Counted from the stretch's first letter, positions 45,960 to 55,972 are shown. The stretch is 64,000 nucleotides of DNA from Paenibacillus sp. LS1 (GCF_026013365.1 NZ_JAPDOE010000002.1:310001-374000); one strand, 5' to 3'. Numbers and translations are program-made. Notes: generated by a model not told the origin, from the sequence alone.

Positions 45960-46017
45960 CCGTCTTCCTTAATTATACTTGCTTGGAACTGCAAATGCAA
46001 TCCGTGTGGTTAACTAA

Positions 46018-47274
46018 TCAATCCATTGCCACAAGTTTTTGCCATAAGCGATAGAGAATTGCTTTAGCTGAACGAATGCGAACAGTCTCACGATTACCAT
46101 TGATGCGCAGCTCATGAATTTCCGTTTCTTTTCCACGTTCAGCAAGAGCAATGAAGACAAGTCCAGGTGGCTTGCGTTCCGAATATCCCGGTCCAGCTAC
46201 ACCGGTAACGGCCAGGCCAAAATCAGCATCGCCAATCATGCGGATCTGTTCAGCAAGCACTTTTGCAACCTCCGGACTTACCGCCCCAGGTGCATCTTCA
46301 CCTTCCAGATAATCATGAGGCACATTCAGTAGCTTTTCTTTAATTTCATTGGAGTAACACACAATTCCGCCTTTAAGCATCGACGCACTTCCGGGTACAG
46401 AAGTCAGACTTTGCATGACAAGCCCTCCTGTACAGCTCTCAGCAGCGCTAAGCGTCAGACCCATGTCAGACATCATAGTTACAATGGTGTACTCAATAGG
46501 CACATCCTCGTTCGCGTAGAGATGTTCTGTCAAACGTTCCCGAATCTGGACCTCCATCGCATCCAGCTTCAGCTTCGCCTCTCCCTCACTGGCGGCCTTG
46601 GTGGAGACACGCACTGTAACTTCACCTTCGCTCGCGTAAGGAGCAATCGTAGGGTCTGTCTGCGCATCAATCAGATCCAGAAGCCGATCTTCCAGAGCAG
46701 ATTCACCAATACCAGCGAATTTGAGCATTCGGGAATAGATCGGCATCTCTTCTGTGAGTACATGCTGGAACAGCCAAGGCTTGACTTCCTGTTCAAACAT
46801 TGGAATCAGCTCTTTAGGTGGCCCAGGCATCACAACATAATATTTATCATTGTCAGAGATCGCATTTCCTGCCGCAAGGCCTGTTTCATTGGCCAGAGGT
46901 GTTCCGCCATCAATAACGATCGCCTGACGTCGGTTATTCTCTGTCATGTCCACATTACGATCTCTGAAAAAGCTCTCGATTTTGTCCATAGCCATTCGAT
47001 CTGTATGCAATTTCCGGTTAAGAACAGCTGCCAGCGCATCCTTGGTCAGATCATCTTGGGTAGGTCCGATGCCACCGGAGAATAAAATAACGTCTGCACG
47101 GCCCTGCGCAATGCGAATGGCTTCACTGAGTCGATTCAGGTTATCCCCAACCACCGTTTGGAAATATACATCGATCCCCATCGCAGCCAATTCACGGGAT
47201 AGGTATCTGGCATTGGTATTGACGATTTGTCCAAGCAGTAGCTCTGTGCCAACTGCAATGATTTCTGCCTTCAT
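46018..47274 (-). CDS. cinA: CinA family protein (competence/damage-inducible)
   Basis: A 418-residue protein with an N-terminal MoCF-like domain (AVGTELLLGQIVNTNA, SGGIGPTQDDLTK) and a C-terminal CinA domain (SAAESCTGGLVMQ, GVAGP). The C-terminal domain in bacteria has nicotinamide-mononucleotide deamidase activity, so it may also contribute to NAD recycling. It lies upstream of recA and downstream of pgsA as in B. subtilis. SD AGGAGGATG. Confidence 0.94.
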   Translation of the reverse strand: MKAEIIAVGTELLLGQIVNTNARYLSRELAAMGIDVYFQTVVGDNLNRLSEAIRIAQGRADVILFSGGIGPTQDDLTKDALAAVLNRKLHTDRMAMDKIESFFRDRNVDMTENNRRQAIVIDGGTPLANETGLAAGNAISDNDKYYVVMPGPPKELIPMFEQEVKPWLFQHVLTEEMPIYSRMLKFAGIGESALEDRLLDLIDAQTDPTIAPYASEGEVTVRVSTKAASEGEAKLKLDAMEVQIRERLTEHLYANEDVPIEYTIVTMMSDMGLTLSAAESCTGGLVMQSLTSVPGSASMLKGGIVCYSNEIKEKLLNVPHDYLEGEDAPGAVSPEVAKVLAEQIRMIGDADFGLAVTGVAGPGYSERKPPGLVFIALAERGKETEIHELRINGNRETVRIRSAKAILYRLWQKLVAMD

Positions 47275-47382
47275 TGAGCATCCTCCTGTACACGTGGTGA
47301 GTGATCAAAGGGCAATAGGATAATTTCCTATTGCCCCTGACCCAATGCTTCCTTCATGATTACCCATTTTAAGAGCAAACCA

Positions 47383-47970
47383 TTATGCTTTTGTTAAATG
47401 AAGCAGGTTTTTGTTTTTGATAAAGTAATCGATACCCGACCAGATGGTAATAAGCGCTGCTGCCCATACCGCGATAATATCGACGTGAATACCCGTGTAT
47501 GAAAACGGGAAATTGTTCAACAGCAACAGTACAATCGCCACAATCTGCACTACCGTTTTCAGCTTGCCCCAAGCACTGGCGGCGACAACCGAACCATCTA
47601 GCAATGCGATTTGACGCAAGCCAGTAACTGCAAACTCACGACTAATAATAACAACTGCAATCCAGGAATCCAGCTTGCCCATCTCCACAAGCGAGATCAA
47701 CACTGCAGTAACCAACAGCTTGTCTGCGAGTGGGTCGAGCAGTTTTCCCAGATTGGTAACCATGTTATTTTTCCGCGCAAGGTATCCGTCAATTCCATCT
47801 GTGCTTGCGGCGATGATAAAAATAACAGCAGCAATCAGTTGATTATACGGAAGCGATAAGCTTCCAAGCTGAAGCGGCTCAGGATAAAATGGAAAATCCA
47901 CGAGCAGGAACACCATCAAAAAAGGGATTAAGCAAATTCGTGCAAGCGTAATCCGGTTGGGTAAATTCAC
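47383..47970 (-). CDS. pgsA: CDP-diacylglycerol--glycerol-3-phosphate 3-phosphatidyltransferase
   Basis: A 195-residue membrane enzyme that makes phosphatidylglycerophosphate, the precursor of phosphatidylglycerol and cardiolipin. The CDP-alcohol phosphotransferase motif is complete (TDGIDGYLAR, then GKLLDPLADK), with five to six membrane helices. GTG 47970 follows GAGGGAGGG and gives the normal N-terminus MNLPNRITLARI; the longest frame adds 15 residues. A promoter about 265 bp upstream leaves a long leader. Confidence 0.93.
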   Translation of the reverse strand: MNLPNRITLARICLIPFLMVFLLVDFPFYPEPLQLGSLSLPYNQLIAAVIFIIAASTDGIDGYLARKNNMVTNLGKLLDPLADKLLVTAVLISLVEMGKLDSWIAVVIISREFAVTGLRQIALLDGSVVAASAWGKLKTVVQIVAIVLLLLNNFPFSYTGIHVDIIAVWAAALITIWSGIDYFIKNKNLLHLTKA

Positions 47971-48233
47971 AAGACGCCCTCCCTCATATCCTCCATTACT
48001 CCAAACATTCATCATAATCCCGTTATCATCATCCGGAACATGAAATGTACAGTTTCAATGTCAATCCAAATTAACATGATCCCACTATGTAGAAACGCAA
48101 AAAATAAAGTCAACCGCTCAAAAGCAAAACCGCTTTAAACGTTCCGGTGACTTCCAAAAGATGTACTGCTTTTCACAAAGTCAGCAAACGATGAGGACTG
48201 GACTTGATGCATGACTGCCAGCAATGCACACTT

Positions 48234-48262
48234 AGTATAATATACGCCCAATAACGTGTCAA
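48234..48262 (-). promoter_or_regulatory. Sigma-A promoter of pgsA-cinA
   Basis: Minus strand TTGACA (48257-48262), 17-bp spacer, TATACT (48234-48239). The following ~255-nt untranslated stretch up to pgsA has no further gene; I see no strong structure there. Confidence 0.75.
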
Positions 48263-48290
48263 AAAACACTTTTGCTACAAAAAGGCCATA

Positions 48291-48782
48291 TTACTTGAAA
48301 TTTGTATATTGCAAATCCAGAGGCAGGTTAGCACCATTTAGCAGCTGCATTACTGCTTGCAAATCATTTTTACTCTTACCAGTTACCCGCAGCTGGTCTC
48401 CCTGAATCTGACTCTTCACTTTCATCTTGGAGTCCCGAATCAGGATATTGATTTTCTTGGCGATGTCCTGATCAATGCCTTGTTTAAAATTCAAACGCTG
48501 GCGGACTGTACCAGAAGACGCTGGCTCTACTTTGGCATAATCAATGTTTTTCAATGGTAGACCACGCTTCGCCATTTTGGATTGCAGCACATCAATGACA
48601 GCCTTGAGTTTGGTCTCATCATCAGATACGATCGTCAACGCATCCTTATCCAGTTTCAGACTGCTCTTGCTGCCCTTGAAGTCATAACGAGTGCCAATTT
48701 CCTTCTCGGTTTGTGTAACGGCATTTGTCAGTTCTTGCAAGTCCATTTTGGACACGATATCAAATGAATTTTCTGAACTCAA
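48291..48782 (-). CDS. YajQ family nucleotide-binding protein
   Basis: A 163-residue cytosolic YajQ protein, which in other bacteria binds cyclic-di-GMP or nucleic acid. Start TTG at 48782 behind GAAAGGGTGA gives the standard MSSENSFDIVSKMDLQELTN, and exactly the usual 163 residues; the longest frame adds 83 unrelated residues. Segments KSQIQGDQLRVTGKSKNDLQ near the end are typical. Between it and pgsA lies the pgsA promoter. Confidence 0.94.
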   Translation of the reverse strand: MSSENSFDIVSKMDLQELTNAVTQTEKEIGTRYDFKGSKSSLKLDKDALTIVSDDETKLKAVIDVLQSKMAKRGLPLKNIDYAKVEPASSGTVRQRLNFKQGIDQDIAKKINILIRDSKMKVKSQIQGDQLRVTGKSKNDLQAVMQLLNGANLPLDLQYTNFK

Positions 48783-48877
48783 ACCAGTCACCCTTTCAGT
48801 TAATCGTATGTTCTGTAACATTATAGAGGATACCTTAAGCAAAAGTCTAATTTCAAGACATGTTTTACAAAGAAAAA

Positions 48878-48919
48878 AGCATTTTTGACCTCCACATGAA
48901 GTGGCTGCCAAAAATGCTT
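48878..48919 (-). terminator. Terminator after the 54-residue membrane gene
   Basis: AAGCATTTTTG with CAAAAATGCTT forms the stem, followed by TTTTTTC on the minus strand. Confidence 0.85.
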
Positions 48920-48936
48920 GCTGGTCCAGCTTCCAA

Positions 48937-49101
48937 CTAGTAGCGGCTGCGGTTGGGCTGTCTGAACATATCGAGCACACCCAGAAGCACATGTGCAAGT
49001 CCAAAACCCAATATTCCGTAACCCCAAGCACTTGGAGTCAGGTAATAACCCAGGAGGCTGACAATGATCCCTAAACCGGTTACGATCCAGCTGACTGTCA
49101 T
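48937..49101 (-). CDS. Small two-helix membrane protein
   Basis: A 54-residue protein with two hydrophobic segments (about 2-20 and 28-46) and a polar, basic tail (RQPNRSRY). ATG 49101 is spaced correctly from GAGGTGG; an upstream in-frame ATG would start within it. It follows ymfM and has its own terminator. I do not recognise it. Confidence 0.7.
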   Translation of the reverse strand: MTVSWIVTGLGIIVSLLGYYLTPSAWGYGILGFGLAHVLLGVLDMFRQPNRSRY

Positions 49102-49174
49102 AGCCATCCACCTCACTTCACCAAAAGTTAACTGCAAGTTAAGACAACGTTATTGTCTCCTGCGGTTGACCCGG

Positions 49175-50221
49175 TTATTCGCTACCAGTGTTACCTTCTG
49201 TACTGTCCGTTGATCCATTTTCAACGCCTGTGGATGAAGCAGTACTGCCACTGTCTTCACCAAGCTGCAGACGGATCCGATTGGTCGCTTTGCCATCCGT
49301 TACAACTTGCCCACCCACCTCAATCGTGGTCGCAGCAGCGTAACCGGACTTAATGTACATGCCTGCACTATCCAGCTCAAAGGTAAAGCTGTCGCCTTCG
49401 GCAGTATTACCATACTCCAGTTTCTCTCCGCTAGAGTTTTCACCTTTGTAAACTTCCAGCCAGCTATGGCCTGTTGCTTTAATCGTAACCGTTACGGGCT
49501 GACCTGCACTTCCGTTAACTTTAAAGTTCGTAATATTTCCTGATTTCCCATCTTCTGCAACCGTTACAGTAGAAGATGAATTATCGACAGGTGGTTCTGG
49601 TTCTTCCTCAGTTCCATCTGTCTGTCCATCCGTTTGACCGTCTGTCTGTCCTTCTGTGTCCGTACCGCCACCGTTACCACCAGCGTCACCTTCACCAGTA
49701 CCTTCAGTGCCTGAATCCGTCGCAGGAGGGTTAGACGCCTGTCCGTTGTCGGCAGGTTGATCCGGTTTATCCTCAGGCTGTTCCTGACTGTCAGTAATTT
49801 TGACCGAATCCAGCCCCGGATTATCTGCAGGATCATCCTTGTTCAACACAACGTATGCATACAATAAAACGACAATCAGAATCGGGAAGGTCCACATCAG
49901 TGCGACAGACATCCATCGATTACTACGTTCAACCGGACGGCTGGAACGCTTCTGAATAACCGGTTCCATCGTTGCTTCCGCCTCTTCTGCCGGTACGTCT
50001 TTTTTGTGTCCCTCCAGCAGCTCATCAGGGTTCAGTCCCACGGTCTCCGCATAGGTTTTAATGAATGCACGCACATAGAAGCTGCCCGGCAGCACTTTGT
50101 AGTCTCCTGCTTCTATGGCCTCCAGATACCTCTTGCGAATTTTTGTCATTTCCTGTACATCGTCAAGACTCATCCCTTTTTGCAGCCGGGCCTCTCTTAA
50201 CTGCTGACCCAGTTCAGACAT
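49175..50221 (-). CDS. ymfM: RodZ-like membrane protein (YmfM) with HTH and DUF4115
   Basis: A 348-residue cell-shape protein: cytoplasmic Xre-type helix-turn-helix (about 1-75), one membrane helix (~107-127), a long acidic Ser/Thr/Gly linker with tandem QTDG repeats, then a C-terminal DUF4115 beta domain. RodZ links MreB to the wall machinery. The low-complexity linker varies between strains. Locus order ymfK-ymfM-pgsA matches B. subtilis. ATG 50221 has SD AAGGAGGAG. Confidence 0.9.
   Translation of the reverse strand: MSELGQQLREARLQKGMSLDDVQEMTKIRKRYLEAIEAGDYKVLPGSFYVRAFIKTYAETVGLNPDELLEGHKKDVPAEEAEATMEPVIQKRSSRPVERSNRWMSVALMWTFPILIVVLLYAYVVLNKDDPADNPGLDSVKITDSQEQPEDKPDQPADNGQASNPPATDSGTEGTGEGDAGGNGGGTDTEGQTDGQTDGQTDGTEEEPEPPVDNSSSTVTVAEDGKSGNITNFKVNGSAGQPVTVTIKATGHSWLEVYKGENSSGEKLEYGNTAEGDSFTFELDSAGMYIKSGYAAATTIEVGGQVVTDGKATNRIRLQLGEDSGSTASSTGVENGSTDSTEGNTGSE
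49600..49665. repeat. Tandem QTDG coding repeat in ymfM
   Basis: Three short tandem repeats encode QTDG in the extracytoplasmic linker; the number is likely to vary among strains. Confidence 0.6.
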
Positions 50222-50287
50222 GCCATCTCCTCCTTATGTTTATCTCTTGAGTTGTTACTAATCTATTCCATGATTCCGTACGGTTCC

Positions 50288-51052
50288 TTACAATTCGTCG
50301 GTGTAGCTAGCCGTAAACGTATCATAAATAATTTCTTCATTCGGAATGTTACGCAATTCAATAATAATATCAAAATCATTAAAATCATATTCGGATTCCT
50401 GTACAAAAATATCCGGATGTTCAATAACTTTGGTGCTAGGCATGGACATAATATCCTGCAACAGGTTGTAATGCCGCTCACTGGAACGAATCGTACTCAC
50501 AATTCCGTCGATAATGAACACATTGTTCGGGTTCAATTCGTCTTCGGACATTTGACTCCTTATCGTCTGACGAAGAAGTGTGGAGGAAACAAACGTCCAT
50601 CGCTTCATTGCACATACGCTGCCCGCAATAATAGACTCCGTTTTGCCAACACGAGGCATTCCGCGCAAACCGATGACCTGATTGCCTTCCCTCTTAAATA
50701 CTTCACCCAAAAAGTCCACAAGTAACCCAAGTTCATCTCGTGTAAAACGAAATGTCTTGCGATCATCTGAGTCACGGTCAATGTATCTGCCATGACGCAC
50801 GGCCAAAATATCCACCAATTTAGGTTGACGCAAAGCCGATACGGTGATGCTGTTTACTTTACCAAGCATTTCACCAAGCAAACGGATTTTTTCATCATCA
50901 TCCGATTCAAGCAGCATGCCTCGAGTTTTGCCTTCAACACCGTTAATGGTCAATATATTCACTTCAAGCATCCCCAGCATAGAGGCAATATCGCCTAACA
51001 AACCGGGTCTGTTCTTATGTATTTTATATTCCATGTACCATTGTTTAGATTC
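50288..51052 (-). CDS. ymfK: YmfK family protein (DUF3388)
   Basis: A 254-residue protein with an N-terminal ACT-like fold (MESKQWYMEYKIHKNRPGLLG) and a P-loop-like GMPRVGKTES in the middle. The family is widespread in Bacillales; function is unknown. GGGGTG precedes ATG 51052, 20 codons inside the longest frame. Sits between ymfJ and ymfM as in B. subtilis. Confidence 0.9.
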   Translation of the reverse strand, partial: ESKQWYMEYKIHKNRPGLLGDIASMLGMLEVNILTINGVEGKTRGMLLESDDDEKIRLLGEMLGKVNSITVSALRQPKLVDILAVRHGRYIDRDSDDRKTFRFTRDELGLLVDFLGEVFKREGNQVIGLRGMPRVGKTESIIAGSVCAMKRWTFVSSTLLRQTIRSQMSEDELNPNNVFIIDGIVSTIRSSERHYNLLQDIMSMPSTKVIEHPDIFVQESEYDFNDFDIIIELRNIPNEEIIYDTFTASYTDEL

Positions 51053-51217
51053 CATTTCAACACCCCGTAATGCATTATTCCACATTATTCGACAGCAACA
51101 GAACGTGTCCACTGGACAACAATCTGAGACATCTTCTAAAAATGGGTCACGTTAATGATATATAAAATGAAAATGAATTACAAGAACAGCTCTGTAATCC
51201 GTTTGTAATCATTAGAG

Positions 51218-51240
51218 AAAAGCCCCCTTGCGGGAGCTCT
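51218..51240 (-). terminator. Terminator-like hairpin after ymfJ
   Basis: GAGCTCCCG-caa-GGGGGCTTTTCT on the minus strand, with a short T run. Confidence 0.65.
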
Positions 51241-51252
51241 TCATCTGTAATC

Positions 51253-51516
51253 TTATGCGTTTTGTTTGGCCAATTTGACCATCAGGCACGCAATCGTACG
51301 ACGCTCATCTGCATCGCCGACATCCCATAATTCTTTCAATGCCCGGTTGGAATGGTTCGCCGGATCGACTTTCTCATCGAGGAAGTCACCGATTTCATAC
51401 GCAAGTTTGTTGATGGTATCTTCACTCATCCCCATCTTCTCCGCTTGCAGTACGCGGTCACCCAGGAACTTCTTCCATGTGTCAAAACTGGAGAGCACTG
51501 TTTTTTCTGTTGACAT
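51253..51516 (-). CDS. ymfJ: YmfJ family protein (DUF3243)
   Basis: An 87-residue acidic, helical protein with the DUF3243 pattern (FLGDRVLQAEKMGMSEDTIN, DFLDEKVDPANHSNRALKEL). Function unknown. AAGGAGGATT precedes ATG 51516. In B. subtilis it lies at the same place between ymfI and ymfK. Confidence 0.93.
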   Translation of the reverse strand: MSTEKTVLSSFDTWKKFLGDRVLQAEKMGMSEDTINKLAYEIGDFLDEKVDPANHSNRALKELWDVGDADERRTIACLMVKLAKQNA

Positions 51517-51679
51517 GATAAATCCTCCTTAGCTGTCGCATGAGATTTAAAATCAACAGTTGTAATATGTGCTTTCGAGACATTTTATATACGAGCATTT
51601 TGAAAATAATCCGGAAGACGGCTGCTTCTCCGCAATCTTCACCTGTTCCGTTCATTGCCAGCCAAGTTCTCTTGCTAGT

Positions 51680-52450
51680 TTACGTTAACCATCCACCATT
51701 TGGACTAATAATCTGGCCATTGATATAACCCGATTCAGGGAGGGCCAGAAAATAAACCAGTGATGAGATTTCATCAGGTTGAGCAAGTCTTCCTGCCGGA
51801 ATCTCCTCTTCCAGCATCTTCAGTTCACTCTGATCCAGATGGTTCAACATAGATGTCTGAACTGCGCCAGGAGCCACAGCATTCACCGTTACTCCAGAAG
51901 GTGCGAGTTCTTTGGCAAGGGCCTTGGTGAATGCATTTACCCCGCCCTTTGTTGTTGAGTACAACACCTCACAAGAGGCACCAGACAGGCCCCAGATCGA
52001 CGACACATTTATGATTCGGCCATACCTTTGGGAGATCATGTGAGGCATCATTTCCTGTGTGCACATAAACGTGCCTTTCAAGTTAATTGCCATCACTTCG
52101 TCCCAGATTTCCTCGGTAACATCAGACAACAGTCCATAGTGCGAGATTCCTGCGTTGTTCACAAGGATATCTGGCATGAGATTGTGTGACTCCAGCTTCT
52201 CACGCATACGCTCAATCTGTTCCCGGCTGCGGAGATCCGCAGACACGGTCATGATCTTGCCACTGCCCTGTTCCATGCATCGTCGGGCCGCTTCATTTGC
52301 TGCTTCATGCGATTTCATATAGTGTATTACGACATTCATTCCGACTCTGGCGAAACGTTCTGCGATAGCCGCTCCAATGCCACCACTTGCTCCAGTAACC
52401 AGTACAGTCATTTCCCCGATTGCCTTCAATTGTCCTGTTCCCCTCTCCAT
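51680..52450 (-). CDS. ymfI: Short-chain dehydrogenase/reductase (YmfI/FabG-like)
   Basis: A 256-residue SDR enzyme: TGASGGIG cofactor motif, NNAG, catalytic Ser in NVSSIWG and YSTTK (YxxxK). It is FabG-like but the substrate is unknown for YmfI. Ends almost at the ymfH start (2-bp gap) and so is translated from the same operon ymfF-ymfH-ymfI. Confidence 0.92.
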   Translation of the reverse strand: MERGTGQLKAIGEMTVLVTGASGGIGAAIAERFARVGMNVVIHYMKSHEAANEAARRCMEQGSGKIMTVSADLRSREQIERMREKLESHNLMPDILVNNAGISHYGLLSDVTEEIWDEVMAINLKGTFMCTQEMMPHMISQRYGRIINVSSIWGLSGASCEVLYSTTKGGVNAFTKALAKELAPSGVTVNAVAPGAVQTSMLNHLDQSELKMLEEEIPAGRLAQPDEISSLVYFLALPESGYINGQIISPNGGWLT

Positions 52451-52451
52451 A

Positions 52452-53732
52452 TCAAGGACTCACGACTAGCGATACAGCCAGTTGATCCCAACGAATATGC
52501 TCTCTCAGTCTGAGATTCACATCTTCCAGTGTAATCGATTCATAGAGCGGAAGCATATTGAAGAAATCACCGCCACGGAATTGCTGACGTGTAAATTCAT
52601 GTGCAATGTTCTCCGGAGAATTGAGCATACGCAAATATCCGCCTATTTTCTTTTTGCGTGAACGTTCAAAATCCGTAGAATCAAACCCTTTTTGCACAAT
52701 AGCATCCACTTCTTCACGTACACGCGCCAGCAGTTGATCCGGGTCTTTCGTATCACCACCAATGGCTGAAAACGCGTATTGCGGCGAACTGTTATACTCA
52801 TGTCCAAAGCTGTCCGAGATCAGGTCTTCATCGTATAGCTTTTGAAATAACCGCGTGCTTGAGCCGAACAAAAGATCCATCATCAACTGCGTTGTCGTAT
52901 CTCGCCGTAACAGTTTTTCTCCAGTGAGTCCAACGTCTGTCTCTTTGAATCCAAATAGACATTTGGGCAGGGAAACCGCCAGTTTTGATTCCCGTCTAGC
53001 TTCTCCTACGTGCTCAGGCTCCTGTTCAAAGAAGCGTTGAATACTCCCCTGTGGTTTATAATCCTTCTGTTCCTGGTTCAAACGAACCATATCAATGACT
53101 TGCTGGGGATCTACACCACCCACCACGAACAAGAGCATATTGCTTGGGTGATAAAAGGAGTTATAGCAGGAATACAGCGTTTCCTTCGTGATCGTACTGA
53201 TGGATTCCACCGTTCCTGCGATATCGATATGCACCGGATGTTTCTGATACATGGCTTCGATCAGTCCAAAATAAACACGCCAATCCGGATTATCTGCATA
53301 CATGTTAATTTCCTGTCCAATAATACCTTTTTCCTTTTCCACATTTTGATCTGTAAAGTAAGGATTTTGCACAAAGTCGACTAATGTTTGTATATTTTCA
53401 TTTACATATTCGGTCGCTGAAAACAAATAAACCGTCTGATCAAAGCTCGTAAACGCATTAGCTGAAGCACCATGAGACGCAAATGTTGCAAAAATATCAC
53501 CCGTTGGTTCTTCGAACATTTTATGCTCCAGAAAATGGGCAATCCCATCCGGAACCTTCACTTCTTCCTGTCCTTCAACCTGAAAATGATTATCCACCGA
53601 TCCATACTTGGTTGCAAACGTCGCATACGTTTTCTGGAATCCCGGTTTAGGCAAAATATAGACATGCAGTCCGTTATCCATCACTTCGTAATATAGTGTC
53701 TCCTGCAAATGCTCATACCGAATGCTCTCCAC
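52452..53732 (-). CDS. ymfH: M16 peptidase YmfH
   Basis: A 426-residue zinc protease of family M16 with an intact HxxEH (HFLEHKMFE). It pairs with the inactive homolog YmfF, as M16B proteases work in pairs. Substrate unknown; in related systems such pairs process peptides or lantibiotic precursors. Three bases separate it from ymfF. Confidence 0.93.
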   Translation of the reverse strand: MESIRYEHLQETLYYEVMDNGLHVYILPKPGFQKTYATFATKYGSVDNHFQVEGQEEVKVPDGIAHFLEHKMFEEPTGDIFATFASHGASANAFTSFDQTVYLFSATEYVNENIQTLVDFVQNPYFTDQNVEKEKGIIGQEINMYADNPDWRVYFGLIEAMYQKHPVHIDIAGTVESISTITKETLYSCYNSFYHPSNMLLFVVGGVDPQQVIDMVRLNQEQKDYKPQGSIQRFFEQEPEHVGEARRESKLAVSLPKCLFGFKETDVGLTGEKLLRRDTTTQLMMDLLFGSSTRLFQKLYDEDLISDSFGHEYNSSPQYAFSAIGGDTKDPDQLLARVREEVDAIVQKGFDSTDFERSRKKKIGGYLRMLNSPENIAHEFTRQQFRGGDFFNMLPLYESITLEDVNLRLREHIRWDQLAVSLVVSP

Positions 53733-53735
53733 CGA

Positions 53736-55016
53736 TTATTCCTCCTTCTCGTCCCGCAAGAAATAAATCGTATCCAGACGGAATTGTTCTGCCGCCTCAC
53801 GAACATCTTCCTTGCTAATGTGTTCTATTTGAGCCAACAGTTCTTCAGCCGTTCTCTCTTTGCCAGACAACTGCCGATTGAAGTCATAAGCGATCATCTC
53901 AAAAGCAGAATCCTGCATTTCCTTAAGCAGATTACGGATCATCGCTTTGGTCTGGGACATTTCCAGATCACTGATTGTACCGCTTTTCATTTCTTCCAGC
54001 TGTTGCTTGATGATGGTGACAGCCTTCTCATAATTGGGGATTTCAATCCCAGATTGAATCGTCGCAATGCCTTTATGTCCGTCATAGCGAGAAGACGCGT
54101 AATACGCCAGGCTTTCTTTTTCACGTACATTCACAAACAGCTTGGAATGAGGATATCCGCCGAGGATCCCGTTGTACATTAGTGCTGCTGCATACTGAGG
54201 ATCTCCATAAGTGATTGATGTGCGAAGTCCCATATTGAGTTTTCCCTGACTCACATTCAGTCGCTCCACAACGGTCTCGACTTCCTTATCCCCTCGAACC
54301 GCTGCCTGTGTCTGGTAATCGGAGGAGGACGTACGATCCACATTGAAATGACGCTGAACGAGGTTCTCAACCTCTTCCAGTGTCGTATCCCCCACCACAT
54401 ACAGATCCATACTCGCCTGCTGTAGCCACTCCTGATAAGACTCAGTCAGTGTGTCAGGCTCAATTCCGGGGAGATCCTTGCGCTCACCCAATGGGTGAAG
54501 ACGGTACGGCTCGTTCTTGCACATTTCCTCAATACTGCGTTCAGCGGCATAGCGCATTTTATCATTTACGATCGACTCCAGTTTTTTCCGAACAGTCTCT
54601 CGTTCTGCTTGTACATACGTAGTCCTAAAATGTCCATCCTCCTGTGCAGGTCGGGTAAGAACCTCTCCAAGGAAGGCAAATGAACGATCCAGTAACTGCT
54701 CATCCCCTCCAACAAAGGAATCATTAATGGTATCCATCCGGAACTGCACAATCTGGTAATCCCCACGTTTATACACGTCAAAACCAAACCCCGCACCATA
54801 CAGATGCTCCAGTTGTTCACGAAATTGCGTTGTTTCCGGATAGGACTCTGTGCCGCGCCGCAGAACAAAAGGTGTCAGTGCTACTTTGGTCACCGTATCT
54901 TCCCGCAAAGGAACTCCTGCGTATAACGATATAGCGAACGTTTTGAAACGTTTGGTCGGAAGCACATGTATACGAAACTCTCTCTTGCTACCTCGTTCAA
55001 ATCCTGATGTATTCAA
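53736..55016 (-). CDS. ymfF: M16 peptidase-like protein YmfF (inactive subunit)
   Basis: A 426-residue M16 protein. Where HxxEH should be it has TPFVLRRG, so it lacks the zinc site and probably acts as the partner of YmfH. TTG at 55016 follows AAAGGGG. First gene of the ymfF-H-I operon. A terminator for the preceding sleB gene lies just upstream. Confidence 0.92.
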   Translation of the reverse strand: MNTSGFERGSKREFRIHVLPTKRFKTFAISLYAGVPLREDTVTKVALTPFVLRRGTESYPETTQFREQLEHLYGAGFGFDVYKRGDYQIVQFRMDTINDSFVGGDEQLLDRSFAFLGEVLTRPAQEDGHFRTTYVQAERETVRKKLESIVNDKMRYAAERSIEEMCKNEPYRLHPLGERKDLPGIEPDTLTESYQEWLQQASMDLYVVGDTTLEEVENLVQRHFNVDRTSSSDYQTQAAVRGDKEVETVVERLNVSQGKLNMGLRTSITYGDPQYAAALMYNGILGGYPHSKLFVNVREKESLAYYASSRYDGHKGIATIQSGIEIPNYEKAVTIIKQQLEEMKSGTISDLEMSQTKAMIRNLLKEMQDSAFEMIAYDFNRQLSGKERTAEELLAQIEHISKEDVREAAEQFRLDTIYFLRDEKEE

Positions 55017-55100
55017 ATGTCAAAACCCCTTTACGGCGTCATTTATCATGCAATCGTGAAGCTTAAACGTAACAACCATTTTAACCCAATCAAAAGGCAA

Positions 55101-55133
55101 GAAGCAACCGAAGTCACGCCTTCTGGTTGCTTC
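55101..55133 (-). terminator. Terminator of sleB
   Basis: GGAAGCAACC pairs with GGTTGCTTC, followed by T-rich sequence on the minus strand. Confidence 0.75.
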
Positions 55134-55141
55134 CAACATCA

Positions 55142-55972
55142 TCACATACAAAATATATGTTGCCCGATTGTTTTCACCTGAGGACGGGTCCAAATCCATT
55201 TGGATGTTGCTGTCTTGGGATTAAAATAGTAAAGGCATCCACCTGATGGGTCCCATCCATTCATGGCCTGTTCAACGGCTTTTTTCGCTTGTGCATTGGG
55301 TTCCAGATAGATCTGTCCATCTGCAACAGCGGTAAATGCCCCTGGTTGAAAGATTACACCCGACGGTGTATTAGGAAAGCTTGGTGATTTAACGCGATTC
55401 AGTATCACTGCTGCTACTGCAACTTGACCTTCAAATGGCTCACCGCGAGATTCCCCATATACCGCATTTGCCATAATTTTGAGTTCATTCTCGGATAGCC
55501 CCATGGAGTTTGCCGACCCCATATTGTCTTGCTCTTTGTCTGCAGCATTGTTACTGCTGTCACTTCCACCGGAAGCTTTCTCCTTGTGCAATGGTGGTTC
55601 GGTTGGCGACCATTTGGTTGAAGCATTATACAGCTTCAGTTTGGTTTCAGCTCCAACGACACCATCGGCTTTCATACCAAATTCCGATTGAAACCATTTG
55701 ACGGATTTCAGTGTACTGCTGCCAAAATTACTATCGATTTTACCATTGTAAAATCCCAGATACTTGAGTCGGCCTTGAAGCTCATACACATCCTGACCGT
55801 AACTTCCATATTTCACAGCGTTGCTGCTGAAAGTAGGCAAGGCTTTCTCTTCAACCTGTGTTGTGCTTTGATTCGGACTTTCAGTTGCTGTATTCCCAGG
55901 AAGCAAATAACGGATTCCCAATGCGGATATCAGCAAAATAGCAGTGAAAAGCCATAGGTTCATTTTTCGCAT
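55142..55972 (-). CDS. sleB: Spore cortex-lytic enzyme SleB
   Basis: A 276-residue germination enzyme. N-terminal signal/anchor (about 4-25), a peptidoglycan-binding domain (about 50-115), a Ser/Asp-rich linker and a C-terminal Hydrolase_2 lytic transglycosylase domain with catalytic glutamate in YGESRGE. It degrades spore cortex during germination. The ypeB partner is not adjacent, unlike B. subtilis. An excellent sigma-G promoter precedes it, as expected for forespore expression. Confidence 0.93.
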   Translation of the reverse strand: MRKMNLWLFTAILLISALGIRYLLPGNTATESPNQSTTQVEEKALPTFSSNAVKYGSYGQDVYELQGRLKYLGFYNGKIDSNFGSSTLKSVKWFQSEFGMKADGVVGAETKLKLYNASTKWSPTEPPLHKEKASGGSDSSNNAADKEQDNMGSANSMGLSENELKIMANAVYGESRGEPFEGQVAVAAVILNRVKSPSFPNTPSGVIFQPGAFTAVADGQIYLEPNAQAKKAVEQAMNGWDPSGGCLYYFNPKTATSKWIWTRPQVKTIGQHIFCM